Assembly (NCBI GenBank): GCA_029532415.1
Contig: JAQOTA010000050.1
Coordinates: 3,658,001-3,722,000, forward strand
Origin: Marasmius tenuissimus
Lineage: Eukaryota; Basidiomycota; Agaricomycetes; Agaricales; Marasmiaceae
Direction: 5' to 3'
Length of the DNA: 64,000 bases
Numbering within the stretch: position 1 is the first letter of the stretch; each line of letters opens with the position of its first letter. Shown here piece by piece: positions 55,555 to 64,000 of the stretch. The position numbers and the translations under genes were made by a program. The notes beneath the pieces are model-generated. The model saw nothing but the letters and a program-made list of their open reading frames with translations. It had not been told where the DNA came from and did no database searches.

Positions 55555-56327
55555 CAGACTCCTTCCCACCCGTCTTCGGACAGTAGAAAAACCAGAGTGA
55601 GAGTCGTATGTTCGAGGTAAGTATATTTGATGCTGTTCATTATTGCTTACGATTTTGTATTACGTGACTTGCTGGCTTTTCTTAACTGTCCTCCGACGAC
55701 TGGCATAATAAACAAGCGCCGTTGGGCCATTGTTTGGCACCGCCATTAGCGCCGGCATTTCTCCGCAGTCAGCACTTCGCGTGTATACCTAGCTCCTCCA
55801 GAATACACATCATCATGGACACTTTTACTGTTGAAACCCTATTGACCCAAGTCATTGAGATAGCCAACAAGAAATTGAGAGCAAAAATTTACAAAACGTT
55901 GGCAAAACGGCTTTACAACAACATGAGAGTCACCAATGACAACCATTGCAACAGTGCATTCAACATGAAAGGGATTCTTGACCTATTGCTGAAGCAAGCC
56001 AACACAGCGGTCAAAACTCAGCACCGTTATCCAGACTCAGAGAAGGCCCAAGCCAGGCAAGTACTGTGCGCAGTAGTTTTTAAGATGCTCAGTGTCGCAT
56101 TCAACGCGACTTTGGGTGTGGTGGTTGGGGCGCTAATGGCGGTGCCAAACAATGGCCCAACGGCGCTTGTTTATTATGCCAGTCGTCGGAGGACAGTTAA
56201 GAAAAGCCAGCAAGTCACGTAATACAAAATCGTAAGCAATAATGAACAGCATCAAATATACTTACCTCAAACATACGACTCTCACTCTGGTTTTTCTACT
56301 GTCCGAAGACGGGTGGGAAGGAGTCTG
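55555..56327. mobile_element. 773-bp TIR transposon with 199-bp inverted repeats and 9-bp TSD (Mutator-like, non-autonomous)
   Basis: Left arm 55555-55753 and right arm 56129-56327 are inverted copies over 199 bp with a single mismatch (C at 55613). Both outer ends are bounded by the same direct repeat AGCGTGTAG (55546-55554 and 56328-56336), a 9-bp target-site duplication. Termini read CAGACTCC...GGAGTCTG. Long near-identical TIRs and a 9-bp TSD are typical of Mutator-like elements; KDZ-type elements (8-bp TSD) are the main alternative. The 375-bp centre carries one reading frame but no DDE transposase, so it needs an enzyme in trans. The near-identity of the arms indicates recent activity or recent arm homogenisation. 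Confidence 0.85.
55815..56222 (+). CDS. Open reading frame inside the transposon, unknown protein
   Basis: A 135-codon uninterrupted frame starts MDTFTVETLLTQVIEIANKK in the unique centre and ends in the right TIR, which supplies the last 31 or so codons. The predicted protein is largely helical and basic (LRAKIYKTLAKRLYNNMR) with a hydrophobic segment AFNATLGVVVGALMAV. It matches no family I recognise and is not a transposase. It could be captured host sequence, a remnant of a larger element gene, or chance. The frame is also open upstream to 55722 inside the left TIR. Confidence 0.4.
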   Translation: MDTFTVETLLTQVIEIANKKLRAKIYKTLAKRLYNNMRVTNDNHCNSAFNMKGILDLLLKQANTAVKTQHRYPDSEKAQARQVLCAVVFKMLSVAFNATLGVVVGALMAVPNNGPTALVYYASRRRTVKKSQQVT

Positions 56328-56336
56328 AGCGTGTAG
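56328..56336 (+). repeat. Right 9-bp target-site duplication
   Basis: AGCGTGTAG immediately outside the right terminal inverted repeat; it lies 34 bp before the start codon of the zinc-ribbon gene. Confidence 0.8.
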
Positions 56337-56370
56337 TGCCTTTCTATTTCCTACCTCCATCACCATCAAT

Positions 56371-57452
56371 ATGGAGTTTATTAACGCCTCCGCCACTTCT
56401 TTCGTCGCTCCTAAATCCAACAAACGCAAATGCAAGACCTGCCCAGAAATGGTCACTCTCCCGTATGCTCGTTGTGTCCCATGTCGGAAAAAAGATGGGC
56501 TGAAGAAATGCGAAACTTGCCCGGGAATGGTCAACCTTCCACATATCTTCTGTAACCTGTGTCGGAGCAGAATTGAGCCAGCGGCGAAACCGGATACATT
56601 GCAGAATGCGACTAATGCGATGATACGCGAGGGAGGTGTCGTGAAAAGCGACGCGAAGGTTAAAGAGAGCGTGAAGAGGAAACTGGAGGATGACAATGAC
56701 ACGACCTCGAAGAAGAGGAGGAAAAAGAATCATGGAACTTCGGTAGACGGTGAACCCGTACGTTGGTCTCATTTCTCACTTGCCGGCCTATCTCATGTGT
56801 CTTTCGAAGAAACGAAAGTCAAAGCCCGTATTCGAGTTCAAGCCGGGAGAGGTAATCGAGTTTCAGAACGAGCTGGAGATGGTCAAGCAGTTGAAGAAGA
56901 TTGCAAAACGACCTTCAACATTCTACGCGTGCTATTCAGTAGTCGCGGATCCCAGTGTGCTGTATCAAACTCAAGCAACTGTGGTGACGCGCAATATCAA
57001 GAAGTCTGCCAACCTTCCGTTCAAGTGCGTATCCCAACTGTCGCCGTTCAAGCAATCTCACTCAATTAATCTAAATAAACAGTCACAAAACCCCACTCGA
57101 ATCCGACACAAACACAACCTCCTCTTCAGCCGTTTACCAATGCAGGTGCTATCTCGCGAAATCGGGTCGAAACTCGAAGAAACCATTAACGACATGGCTT
57201 TCCTCCGAGCAGAAGGGAGGAACGAATTCAGCTCAGTCTCTCACGCCGACAGCACCCATGAAACCTATTACCACTACGGCGGAAATTCGCGCCAAGCTAG
57301 ATTTATCAAGCACGATCCAGCCCGTTCCCGCGGCGGAGGAAACACCTCCAGTGCCTTGCGACGGGAAGATTCAGGTCACAGTGGAAGAAGACCGATCACA
57401 CCCACTTGGAATCCTTGGTCAGAAGATCATAGTCCGAATTCATCACTCATAG
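56371..57452 (+). CDS. Hypothetical protein with tandem CxxC zinc-ribbon-like motifs
   Basis: Three exons (56371-56757, 56810-57024, 57083-57452) encode 323 aa. The N-terminus has two tandem copies of a C-x2-C...C-x2-C unit: CKTCPEMVTLPYARCVPCR and CETCPGMVNLPHIFCNLCR, almost certainly metal-binding. A very basic stretch follows (KKRRKKNHG), then FEFKPGEVIEFQNELEMVKQ, a conserved-looking domain, QCRCYLAKSGRNSKKPLTTW and a final GKIQVTVEEDRSHPLGILGQ. The alternative frame of exon 3 is longer but loses the Cys pair and looks random, so the spliced frame is preferred. No named family recognised; likely a basidiomycete-specific nuclear protein. A transposon ends 44 bp upstream of its ATG. Confidence 0.65.
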
Positions 57453-57877
57453 CGGAGCGGTCGGCGACTCGGTTTCTAATCCGACGATTCTCCTTGACGG
57501 ATGTGTATGAATAGATGTAGTACTTTAGAGAGGGTGAAGTATTGGACGACGACCACATTGTATCACGGCGTAATACCATGAAAGTGGATAAATTAGATAA
57601 GTACACAAGTATGTGCAAACTACGTATTCTCTGCCTTCTTTGCTCAGACAGCAGCTATCATAGTAGCGTCGAAACGAGAATTGAAACAAGTCCGGCATAA
57701 ACGACGGATGATATTCTACCGAAAGTCGAATACGCGCCGTTCCCATTCCCGCCATCCGCACGAGTGGAATCCGTAGCTGTAGATCCTGGTGCTGTACTCG
57801 ACGGATCACTAATAATTTAAGAGGGAGGTAAGGGTATTAGATGTTGGAAAGTATTTTTGATAGAGAAGAACTGTTAT
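57453..57877. other. Convergent intergenic region
   Basis: 3' flanks of the zinc-ribbon and glutaminase genes; nothing further recognised. Confidence 0.5.
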
Positions 57878-60751
57878 TCACAGCACAAGTAACGCAAGAT
57901 GTCCACCCGCGACTGGTCTTGCTCGGAATCCTTGGGCCGTGCCATCAGAGGTTTCGTACCAGTCGCCGAAGGGTTGCGAACTTGTTCCGCCTGAAGCGTA
58001 GGTATGGACTGCTTTGATTAGAGCGTCACGCATGGAGGTGTCGGACATTATTCCTGCAGTCCAAATTTCCCAGTCTGCGGTGGCAAGGTATCGTTTCAGA
58101 ATGACTACCGAAACGAGTCAACCAAAAGAGACAAACCAGATTTGGTGTAAGTATGTCTCGTATCCAAAGGCACACCGAAGGTCCTCGCGACAGTCTTGTA
58201 CCATTCGGTTTCTACGTAATCGTATGAGCGGGGATGTTCTTCGCTGGGTGGAAGTCGCGAGACGGATGCTTACGCATTTCATAGACCGACTGTGGCACCA
58301 GGTCGAAACCAAGTAGCTTGTCAGCATACAAGTTGTACGACAAACCCCACGTAGAACTATTTCCATAGTTCAAAGTAAGGTGGGGACCTTCCGCCGACTT
58401 GCCCAAGGTTTGCCATTGGGTGATGTAGTCTTTGGCGATTGCCTGGCAGAACAGATGAGCAAAAGGTGACATAAAATGGGAAGGAGTAGTGGAAACGCAC
58501 ATCATACTTGGAGCTCTTCTCCGCATCACCCAATATCTCCGAAATCTTCGACATGGCTTTGATACCAATGATACCTTTCACTGCCAGATTGGTCTGGTTC
58601 ACGAGGTGTCCCGCAAAGTCGTCTGTACTGAGTTGACTCTCGGGGATGAGAGCGTCGCTGATAAGAAATTGGGTCCATTGGTCAAGGAGCTGAGACTATA
58701 GGCAGGTTCAGAGCGGTGTATGGCAAGATGATTCAGGGGAACGTACGTATTGCTGCAACTGAGATTTATCGCCAGTCTTCTCCGCATAGCTCAAGGCCAT
58801 GATGACCATGTTGCCGCTTTCCTCAACGGGCATAGGTTCATCGTTTCCGTCATTGTGACCGATGGCTTGAGGATAGTGGGCGCCTACATGATTGTACAAA
58901 TGCGTCAATCAATACCACATCATTATGTATAGAATGGCTAAGGGTTACCAAGGTCATGGATGGCGTATTTGTTTGGGTACTGGCCAGTGGCTTGATATTT
59001 GAACAACGCGTCGAGGAGGTATTTTCCGATCGTTGGATTGAAGTAGAGCATAGCAGGCCATGCAGGGAAGATAACGTCGACCGTGTTCATGTTCTGAATA
59101 TACGTTCAGGAATAAAAAAAAGTTTGACCAAAATGAATTTGACGTACCCCGTTGCTGGAGATTTCTATGTTCATTATGAATCAGGTCCAAAGCTCACATG
59201 CTGGCATCAAAGTCATACATACCTTTCATGAACACCAGGACATCGGAATCATCGACGGAACCGTCGGGTTTCTTGGAGAGTGTCAACTCGATGCTCCCAA
59301 AGAACTGTCGGACGGACAACGCCACGATTCCTGCGTACTCCGAAGAGATCTTCCCAGCATCCGTCTGGACCTTAGAGTCCAGTGCCTTGGCTCTTTCGAG
59401 TGCACCATCGTAGTCTTTGATGAAAGACTCAATCTTCAGATTGAACGCCATTGAGTTTGTGCCCGAAAAAGGTTAGAAATTAAACGTACAGCGTCCAACG
59501 GGCGACTGAACTGCTTCGAAAAGTATGGGACGCGATCTTGCAACACATTGTTGGCCGTGACATATTGGATTACCGGTTCCCGAGCATGTCCCAGAGCTAC
59601 AACGATAGGCTTCGAGTCGGTATTTACGTCTCCGAGATCATGCGCAAAAGCGAAGACTGGCCAGTTGTCCTGGACCGCACGGAACTTGTCATCTTGAGTG
59701 TTGTTCAGTTTTCCGGTCGTGACGAAGCCAGTGCGCAGAAGTCGGTCGGGGCCAGATTGATAGGTTACTCCCGAGCCCTATGGTCGAGGTACCGAACTGA
59801 GCTCCGGGTCGTTAACGGGAAATGAAAAGATACTCACAGCCAGAGCGGTGTAATAGAATGAGCCATCTGGTCAAATGCATTAGAACCCCAAAGAACGAAA
59901 ATGCCCACTTGTTCGTGGGCCACTGATGGATGAAGGAAAACTCACGTTTGATCATATCATTGGCCTCTCCATAGTTTTCCGGGTTTTGCAGCTGTACTTG
60001 ATGCGCAATAAGTCCCCCGTCTCCTTGTGGAGTTGTAGTCGTCCAGTTAACTGCGAGGGCCACGTCTCCCGAAACCCATTCCGCGCTGGTATCGCTGTAT
60101 ATTTGGACAGAGTGCGAGTTGCCATCGGTAGATTTTGCTGCTAGTGCCAAGTAGGAAAACGGGAGGGATTGTTTGACGAGATCAGTGGGCTTCACGACCG
60201 AAGGTGAAAATGTGTAAGCATGGGTACCAGTCTAACTGAAGTTAACACGCACCTCAACCGGGCTGAGAAATGTGACTGTAAGGTCGACGGGTCCCGCTGA
60301 TAAAATGAATGTACTTTGGGTGGAGGTGAACTGCGAGGGAAGAATATGTGTTCATGAGCCTTGTCGAATGACCGGATCAAGGCCAATCACCTCGGAGCTC
60401 TTCTGGACAGCCTTCTCAAAAGGACCATCGGTTCGCGCATCACCCAAGTATGAGTATGCCTTTCCATCAACCCGTATGAATCCAGCCCAGCCAACAACCT
60501 GAAGCGCACATGAGCAAAACTCGTTGGAAAGGGAGGCTTTGGAGACGTACCCTGCCAGTCCAAAACATAGGCCAACCTCCATTCAACGCCGTCCCATCCT
60601 TCTGCTGGTTCAACCACGCCGATAAATAGGGTGTCCGTACCGCCAAGGGTATTGAAGGAGGGTTAAAGGGCGTGGCGGACCATGAAACCGCATAAACAGA
60701 GTGCAAGTTGAGCAACGCCGTGAGGATAACGATCAACGTCTGGACGGTCAT
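57878..60751 (-). CDS. gtaA: Secreted glutaminase GtaA-like protein (DUF4965/DUF5127/DUF1793)
   Basis: Secreted enzyme related to Aspergillus glutaminase A. Fourteen exons: 60751-60551, 60498-60391, 60330-60253, 60189-59946, 59866-59838, 59777-59490, 59433-59223, 59164-59148, 59093-58949, 58883-58747, 58695-58501, 58442-58274, 58211-58137, 58074-57878; 697 aa, the usual size. A signal peptide (MTVQTLIVILTALLNLHSVYA) precedes the signature SATPFNPPSIPLAVRTPYLS. Later come VVGWAGFIRVDGKAYSYLG, TVDVIFPAWPAMLYFNPTIG, YAIHDLGAHYPQAIGHNDGN-DEPMPVEESGNM, NYGNSSTWGLSYNLYADKLL, SDWEIWTAG and QPFGDWYETSDGTAQGFRAR. One exon is 17 nt. A paralogue starts at 63605 on the other strand, with a chitinase between them. 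Confidence 0.9.
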
Positions 60752-61133
60752 TGAGACCTTAGGAGACAGAGACAGAGAAAGGAGAGTAAGGGTCGAGGAG
60801 CAAAACAGTCGAGTGTCCACTCGTTACATATTCGATTCGTTTTCAATATGGAGACTTGCAGGGGCTATGTAGGCGATGGTATGTTGTTGAGAAGGAAGGA
60901 CTCAACAACGCCATCATGAAATTCAGTTTATTATCATGTCATTGTGCAAGGATGTTGGGCGGCGTTCGATGATGTATACTCAGTCTGAGCATATTATCTC
61001 AAGCTCTCCATCCAGCTGGCTTAGATGAAGGTACTTTGCTGGTATACAAGACAATAGACAGTGCAAACAGAAGTACAAGAAGAAACTCGTAACCTAATCA
61101 TAAACCCCAGTCGTTTGAACTACACCCCGAATT
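60752..61133. other. Intergenic, glutaminase promoter and chitinase 3' flank
   Basis: No feature beyond the expected flanks of two co-directional minus-strand genes. Confidence 0.5.
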
Positions 61134-62792
61134 TCAAATACTCCTACCGAGTGCCTTCCTGGCGGCATTCACAAGCACAGACCCCACCATATCACCCTGC
61201 AAGTCCCAGAAATTAACTCCCCTCATCTCGGTCTGCCTTACAAAACTGGCCTTCATCCCGATCGACCTCGCGGTATCAAAAGGAACAACCTGCTTCGCCC
61301 CACTTGAACGCAAGTACGGAGTCCCAGAACAATCGTCCCAGTAAACAGTAAACCCGCCAGCGCCAATCACTTCTTTCTTGTCTTTGGTGATAGCGAGGGC
61401 GCCTTGTTTCAGCATACTCCGGAGTGAAATCGTCCCTTGATCTTTGTTATCATCGTCCGATTTGAGTTGAATATTGGTCCGCGAGGCCGCCGCACCCACA
61501 TCCGTAAGTTCGCTAGGGCTTTGATCAAGACCCGACTCCTGTCTGAACGTCAAGGAGGTCTGTTTGGCGCGAGACCGGAGATGCGTGGTGGAGGTGCGCG
61601 ATATGTATCCATAAGAGGGAAGACCGAGAACAAGCTGACGAGCCGGGAATCCGGCCTTTGTCCACGCATTGAATCCTGCTGCAGCGCTCGAAGCTGGTTG
61701 TGTTGAGTTCTTGCAGGCGTCATAGAGTGGAGCGTTTGGCCCTGGGTTTGATGTTGCTGCATACATAGATACCACGTCAGGGTTATGGGTCTCACAGAAA
61801 AATGATTACCAGCTACTCACTTCCCCATGTATCGTAGTTCATAATAAGAACCCAATCGAGTACTTTGGCAAAAGCTGAAACGTCGTCCATGGGCTCTCCG
61901 TCTAGGCCAGCGAAAGTGACAGGTGTAGCAGCAGCGGTTATTTTTGCTTTTGAGGGTAAGGCAGAGCGTAGGAGTCGCAGGAACTCGAGATAGTTGGCGG
62001 AGTCAGCACGGTTGACTTCGTTACCGGGATTAGCTTGACGCCCAGGGTACTCCCAGTCTATATCGATTCCATCCAGGTTGAATCGACGGTATAGATCGAC
62101 AATATTCTGCACAACTTGTAGCCTGTTCTTGGCGTCGGAGACGGCAGAAGAAAAATGACTGGATATCAGGTAAGTAATATGTACCGTAGTATATGAGGAC
62201 TAGAAACTCACGCGCTACCAGTCCACCCTCCAATGCTCACTTTCACCTTCGTCCCATGCTGATGCGCACAAGTAACCAACCGTTTCAACACATCACTGTC
62301 CATGCCCGCAAAGTCCAGATTATAATTCGCATCAAGAATAACAAAGGCGTAATCGATAATGTCGTATCTGCTGTAGTCGATCTTTTCAGGAGGTAGCGTG
62401 TCCACGAGCCAGCCACAGTAGTATGCCATGACGAGAGGTCGTAGGCCAGATACAGTGAGATCATCCCCCAGAGGATCGGTAAATTCGAAGGTAGGGGCGT
62501 GAAAGACTACTTCAGGCTGTGGTAGGGAAAGTTCTGGGCTGAAGATGGACCATTGGGCGTTGACATTATCGATAGAGGTGTCGTTGGAGCCGGGTATTTG
62601 GGTGCTATTCGAGGGATCTGCAGAGGTAGAATCGCTGTTGGATGATTGTGTAGAGGATACAGGCGAGCTAGGAATGGTGCTGGATTGTTGTGAAACGCTA
62701 CTGAGCGAGATTGAGGTAATGGCGGAAGAACTAGAGAGGGTTTGGGCCAACCCTAGGGCGACTAAGTGTAAAACTTGGCAGAATACGAACAT
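61134..62792 (-). CDS. GH18 chitinase, secreted
   Basis: Family 18 glycoside hydrolase cleaving beta-1,4-GlcNAc polymers. Three exons (62792-62212, 62158-61821, 61756-61134) encode 513 aa. A signal peptide (MFVFCQVLHLVALGLAQ) leads into a Ser/Thr-rich linker. The TIM barrel then shows VMAYYCGWLVDTLPPEKIDY, VKVSIGGWTGS (the SxGG motif), FNLDGIDIDWEYPG (DxxDxDxE with the acid/base Glu), DWVLIMNYDTWG, LVLGLPSYGY, GFTVYWDDCSGTPYL and RGVNFWDLQGDM. All catalytic residues are intact. The ATG at 62792 is preferred to an in-frame one at 62909 because it places the hydrophobic leader at the N-terminus. Flanked by two GtaA-like genes. Confidence 0.9.
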
Positions 62793-63604
62793 GATCGTCC
62801 AAAGATAGAGTGGCTTTAACGAGAGAAACGCCAATGGTGCCACAGAGATGATGGTGGCGCGAGAACAAGAGAGGTGCAGGTGGTCAGCTGACCGCGCACG
62901 TATTTCCACTCAACCTCCATCATCTTCGCTGCTATGGCAAAATTTAGCGCAAAATCAACCGTCGAAACAAGTTGAAGTAGAAGGCATTACGGTGCGTAGC
63001 GTTGATATCTCTTCTGAACACCCGTTCAACCGCAGTCAGCAGTGAAACAATCGATTCGTCGCCGTGCGGATGGCATTTAGCTTGTCGACGGCGTTCTGGA
63101 TATTCCAATTCTCCCCGCGTCACCATTCACTAAGTACTATGAAACGAAAAGAATCACGGATGGGTACCGCAAGACGAGGTCATGGACAGTCATCAGCTCT
63201 CGAGATGACACGCGTAACGTCCTGGAGAAGCCTGTTTGCAGAGGCGTATGACCGGCATGCACCCTTCCAGGCACCCCTTTCTTAAATTGAAAATAGTCAA
63301 CTGCAACGTTCGAGTACTATGCTATCGTCCAAGCTCATTGATTGAGCAGCACATGTCTCCCCACATCTCCATACTCGCATCTCTCTCAACATGTGGTCAA
63401 CAGGATCATTTAATCATTTAATCTCTTCTCTCGATTCTTTTCCGAAATACGTCTCATCTCATGATCTCCCATCTTCCCATGAGCTCGAGTGAGCTCATGG
63501 CGTGCCAATTTCTCACCAATTTGACCTGTGCCGATTTCGTTCGTGAAATAATATAAATTCGTGGAGGGACGCCCGCGGTTACCCTCAAACATCCTCAATC
63601 CAGG
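62793..63604. other. Divergent intergenic region between chitinase and second glutaminase
   Basis: Bidirectional 0.8-kb promoter region. TATAAA at 63551 lies 54 bp before the right-hand gene. A short palindrome, GAGCTCGAGTGAGCTC, lies near 63482. No coding sequence recognised. Confidence 0.5.
63551..63556 (+). promoter_or_regulatory. TATA box of second glutaminase gene
   Basis: TATAAA within AATATAAATTCG, 54 bp upstream of the ATG at 63605. Confidence 0.5.
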
Positions 63605-64000
63605 ATGTTCGCTCAGCTTCTCACTGCGGTGTTCCTGCTTGCGACGCACGTTCAAGCTCTTGCTTGGACCGCTACGCCATTCAACCCGCCTTCGATACCT
63701 CTAGCCGTCCGAACGCCTTATGTATCTGCTTGGCTTCCCCAAGGCGCTGGTAAAGCATTGAACGACGTATGGCCCACATTCTGGGCTGGTCAAGTACGTC
63801 CTTTCTATGGATGTTCGCCCTCCTTCTGTCTAACTTGACCCAAATAGATCCTCGGTTGGGCAGGATTCGCTAAAGTTGACGGCGTGGCCTATAGTTGGCT
63901 CGGCGCACCCAGTGTTCCAAGTGCTTCGTTCACAAAGGCCACTCAGAAGAGCTTTACCTTCACCGCCACCCAGTCCACTTTCGTTCTGTCTGCCGGCCCC
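63605..64000 (+). CDS. gtaA: Second GtaA-like secreted glutaminase (3' end beyond window)
   Basis: Paralogue of the gene at 57878-60751. Exon 1 63605-63793 and exon 2 63848 to the window edge give 114 residues so far. A signal peptide (MFAQLLTAVFLLATHVQALA) is followed by WTATPFNPPSIPLAVRTPYV, then ILGWAGFAKVDGVAYSWLG and FTFTATQSTFVLSAGP. The first intron position is shared with the paralogue (after FWxGx). The second intron of the paralogue, just before FTSTQSTF, is absent here: the sequence reads straight through QKSFTFTATQS. Confidence 0.9.

Noticed and set aside
56750..57514. A 254-codon unspliced frame across the zinc-ribbon gene
   Set aside because: Its middle part is genuine exon 2, but the ends run through introns; the spliced model keeps the N-terminal CxxC repeats and the QCRCYLAKSG segment.
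63482..63497. Short palindrome GAGCTCGAGTGAGCTC as a protein-binding operator
   Set aside because: Imperfect and isolated; a 16-bp match of this kind is expected by chance in 64 kb.

Overview
The window is nuclear DNA of a filamentous basidiomycete, most likely an agaricomycete mushroom. About 27 protein-coding genes are packed on both strands and nearly all are split by short introns (mostly 45-65 nt, GT-AG, about 150 in total). The families fit this group: HsbA-type secreted protein, DUF2985 membrane protein, GtaA-like secreted glutaminases, GH18 chitinase, YqjM-type old yellow enzyme and a fungal non-canonical aromatic amino acid decarboxylase. Gene models were built by hand: exons were joined only where splice signals, reading frame and family conservation agreed.

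Layout. 1-6.5 kb: ribosomal protein eL6 (cut by the window edge), pyrimidine 5'-nucleotidase, a small Tma17-like coiled-coil protein, a PHAF1/UPF0183 protein and DNA polymerase epsilon subunit B. 6.9-16.4 kb: one giant 19-exon gene for a bridge-like lipid transfer protein (Fmp27/BLTP2, about 2830 aa). 16.4-19.1 kb: a gene-poor stretch with a 128-bp hairpin element. 19.1-24.3 kb: HsbA protein, a DUF2985 membrane protein with three micro-exons, and a Ran1/Sks1-like kinase. 24.5-30.1 kb: the non-canonical decarboxylase and a secreted Gln/Asn/Gly-rich protein with an acidic tail. 31-45.7 kb: mainly housekeeping genes (mitochondrial EF-G2, isoprenylcysteine methyltransferase, uL6, SWT1-like nuclease, SUR1-like mannosyltransferase, MFS transporter, PUS7). 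45.9-55.3 kb: old yellow enzyme, URA3 (apparently frameshifted), a small Ser-rich protein, Plp1/TXNDC9, DOM34 and CPD photolyase. 55.5-56.3 kb: a 773-bp transposon with 199-bp terminal inverted repeats and a 9-bp target duplication, 35 bp upstream of a zinc-ribbon gene. 57.9-64 kb: two divergent GtaA-like glutaminase paralogues (the second cut by the window edge) with a GH18 chitinase between them.

Functional themes. Translation and its quality control are prominent (eL6, uL6, EF-G2, PUS7, DOM34). Several genes share short head-to-head promoters: PHAF1/DPB2, MEF2/STE14, OYE/URA3 and Plp1/DOM34. The right end looks like secreted degradation of nitrogen-rich and cell-wall polymers. Points most worth a second look are the transposon next to the zinc-ribbon gene, the decarboxylase with its large C-terminal appendage, the micro-exons and GC-AG introns, and the apparent frameshifts in URA3 and hsbA.
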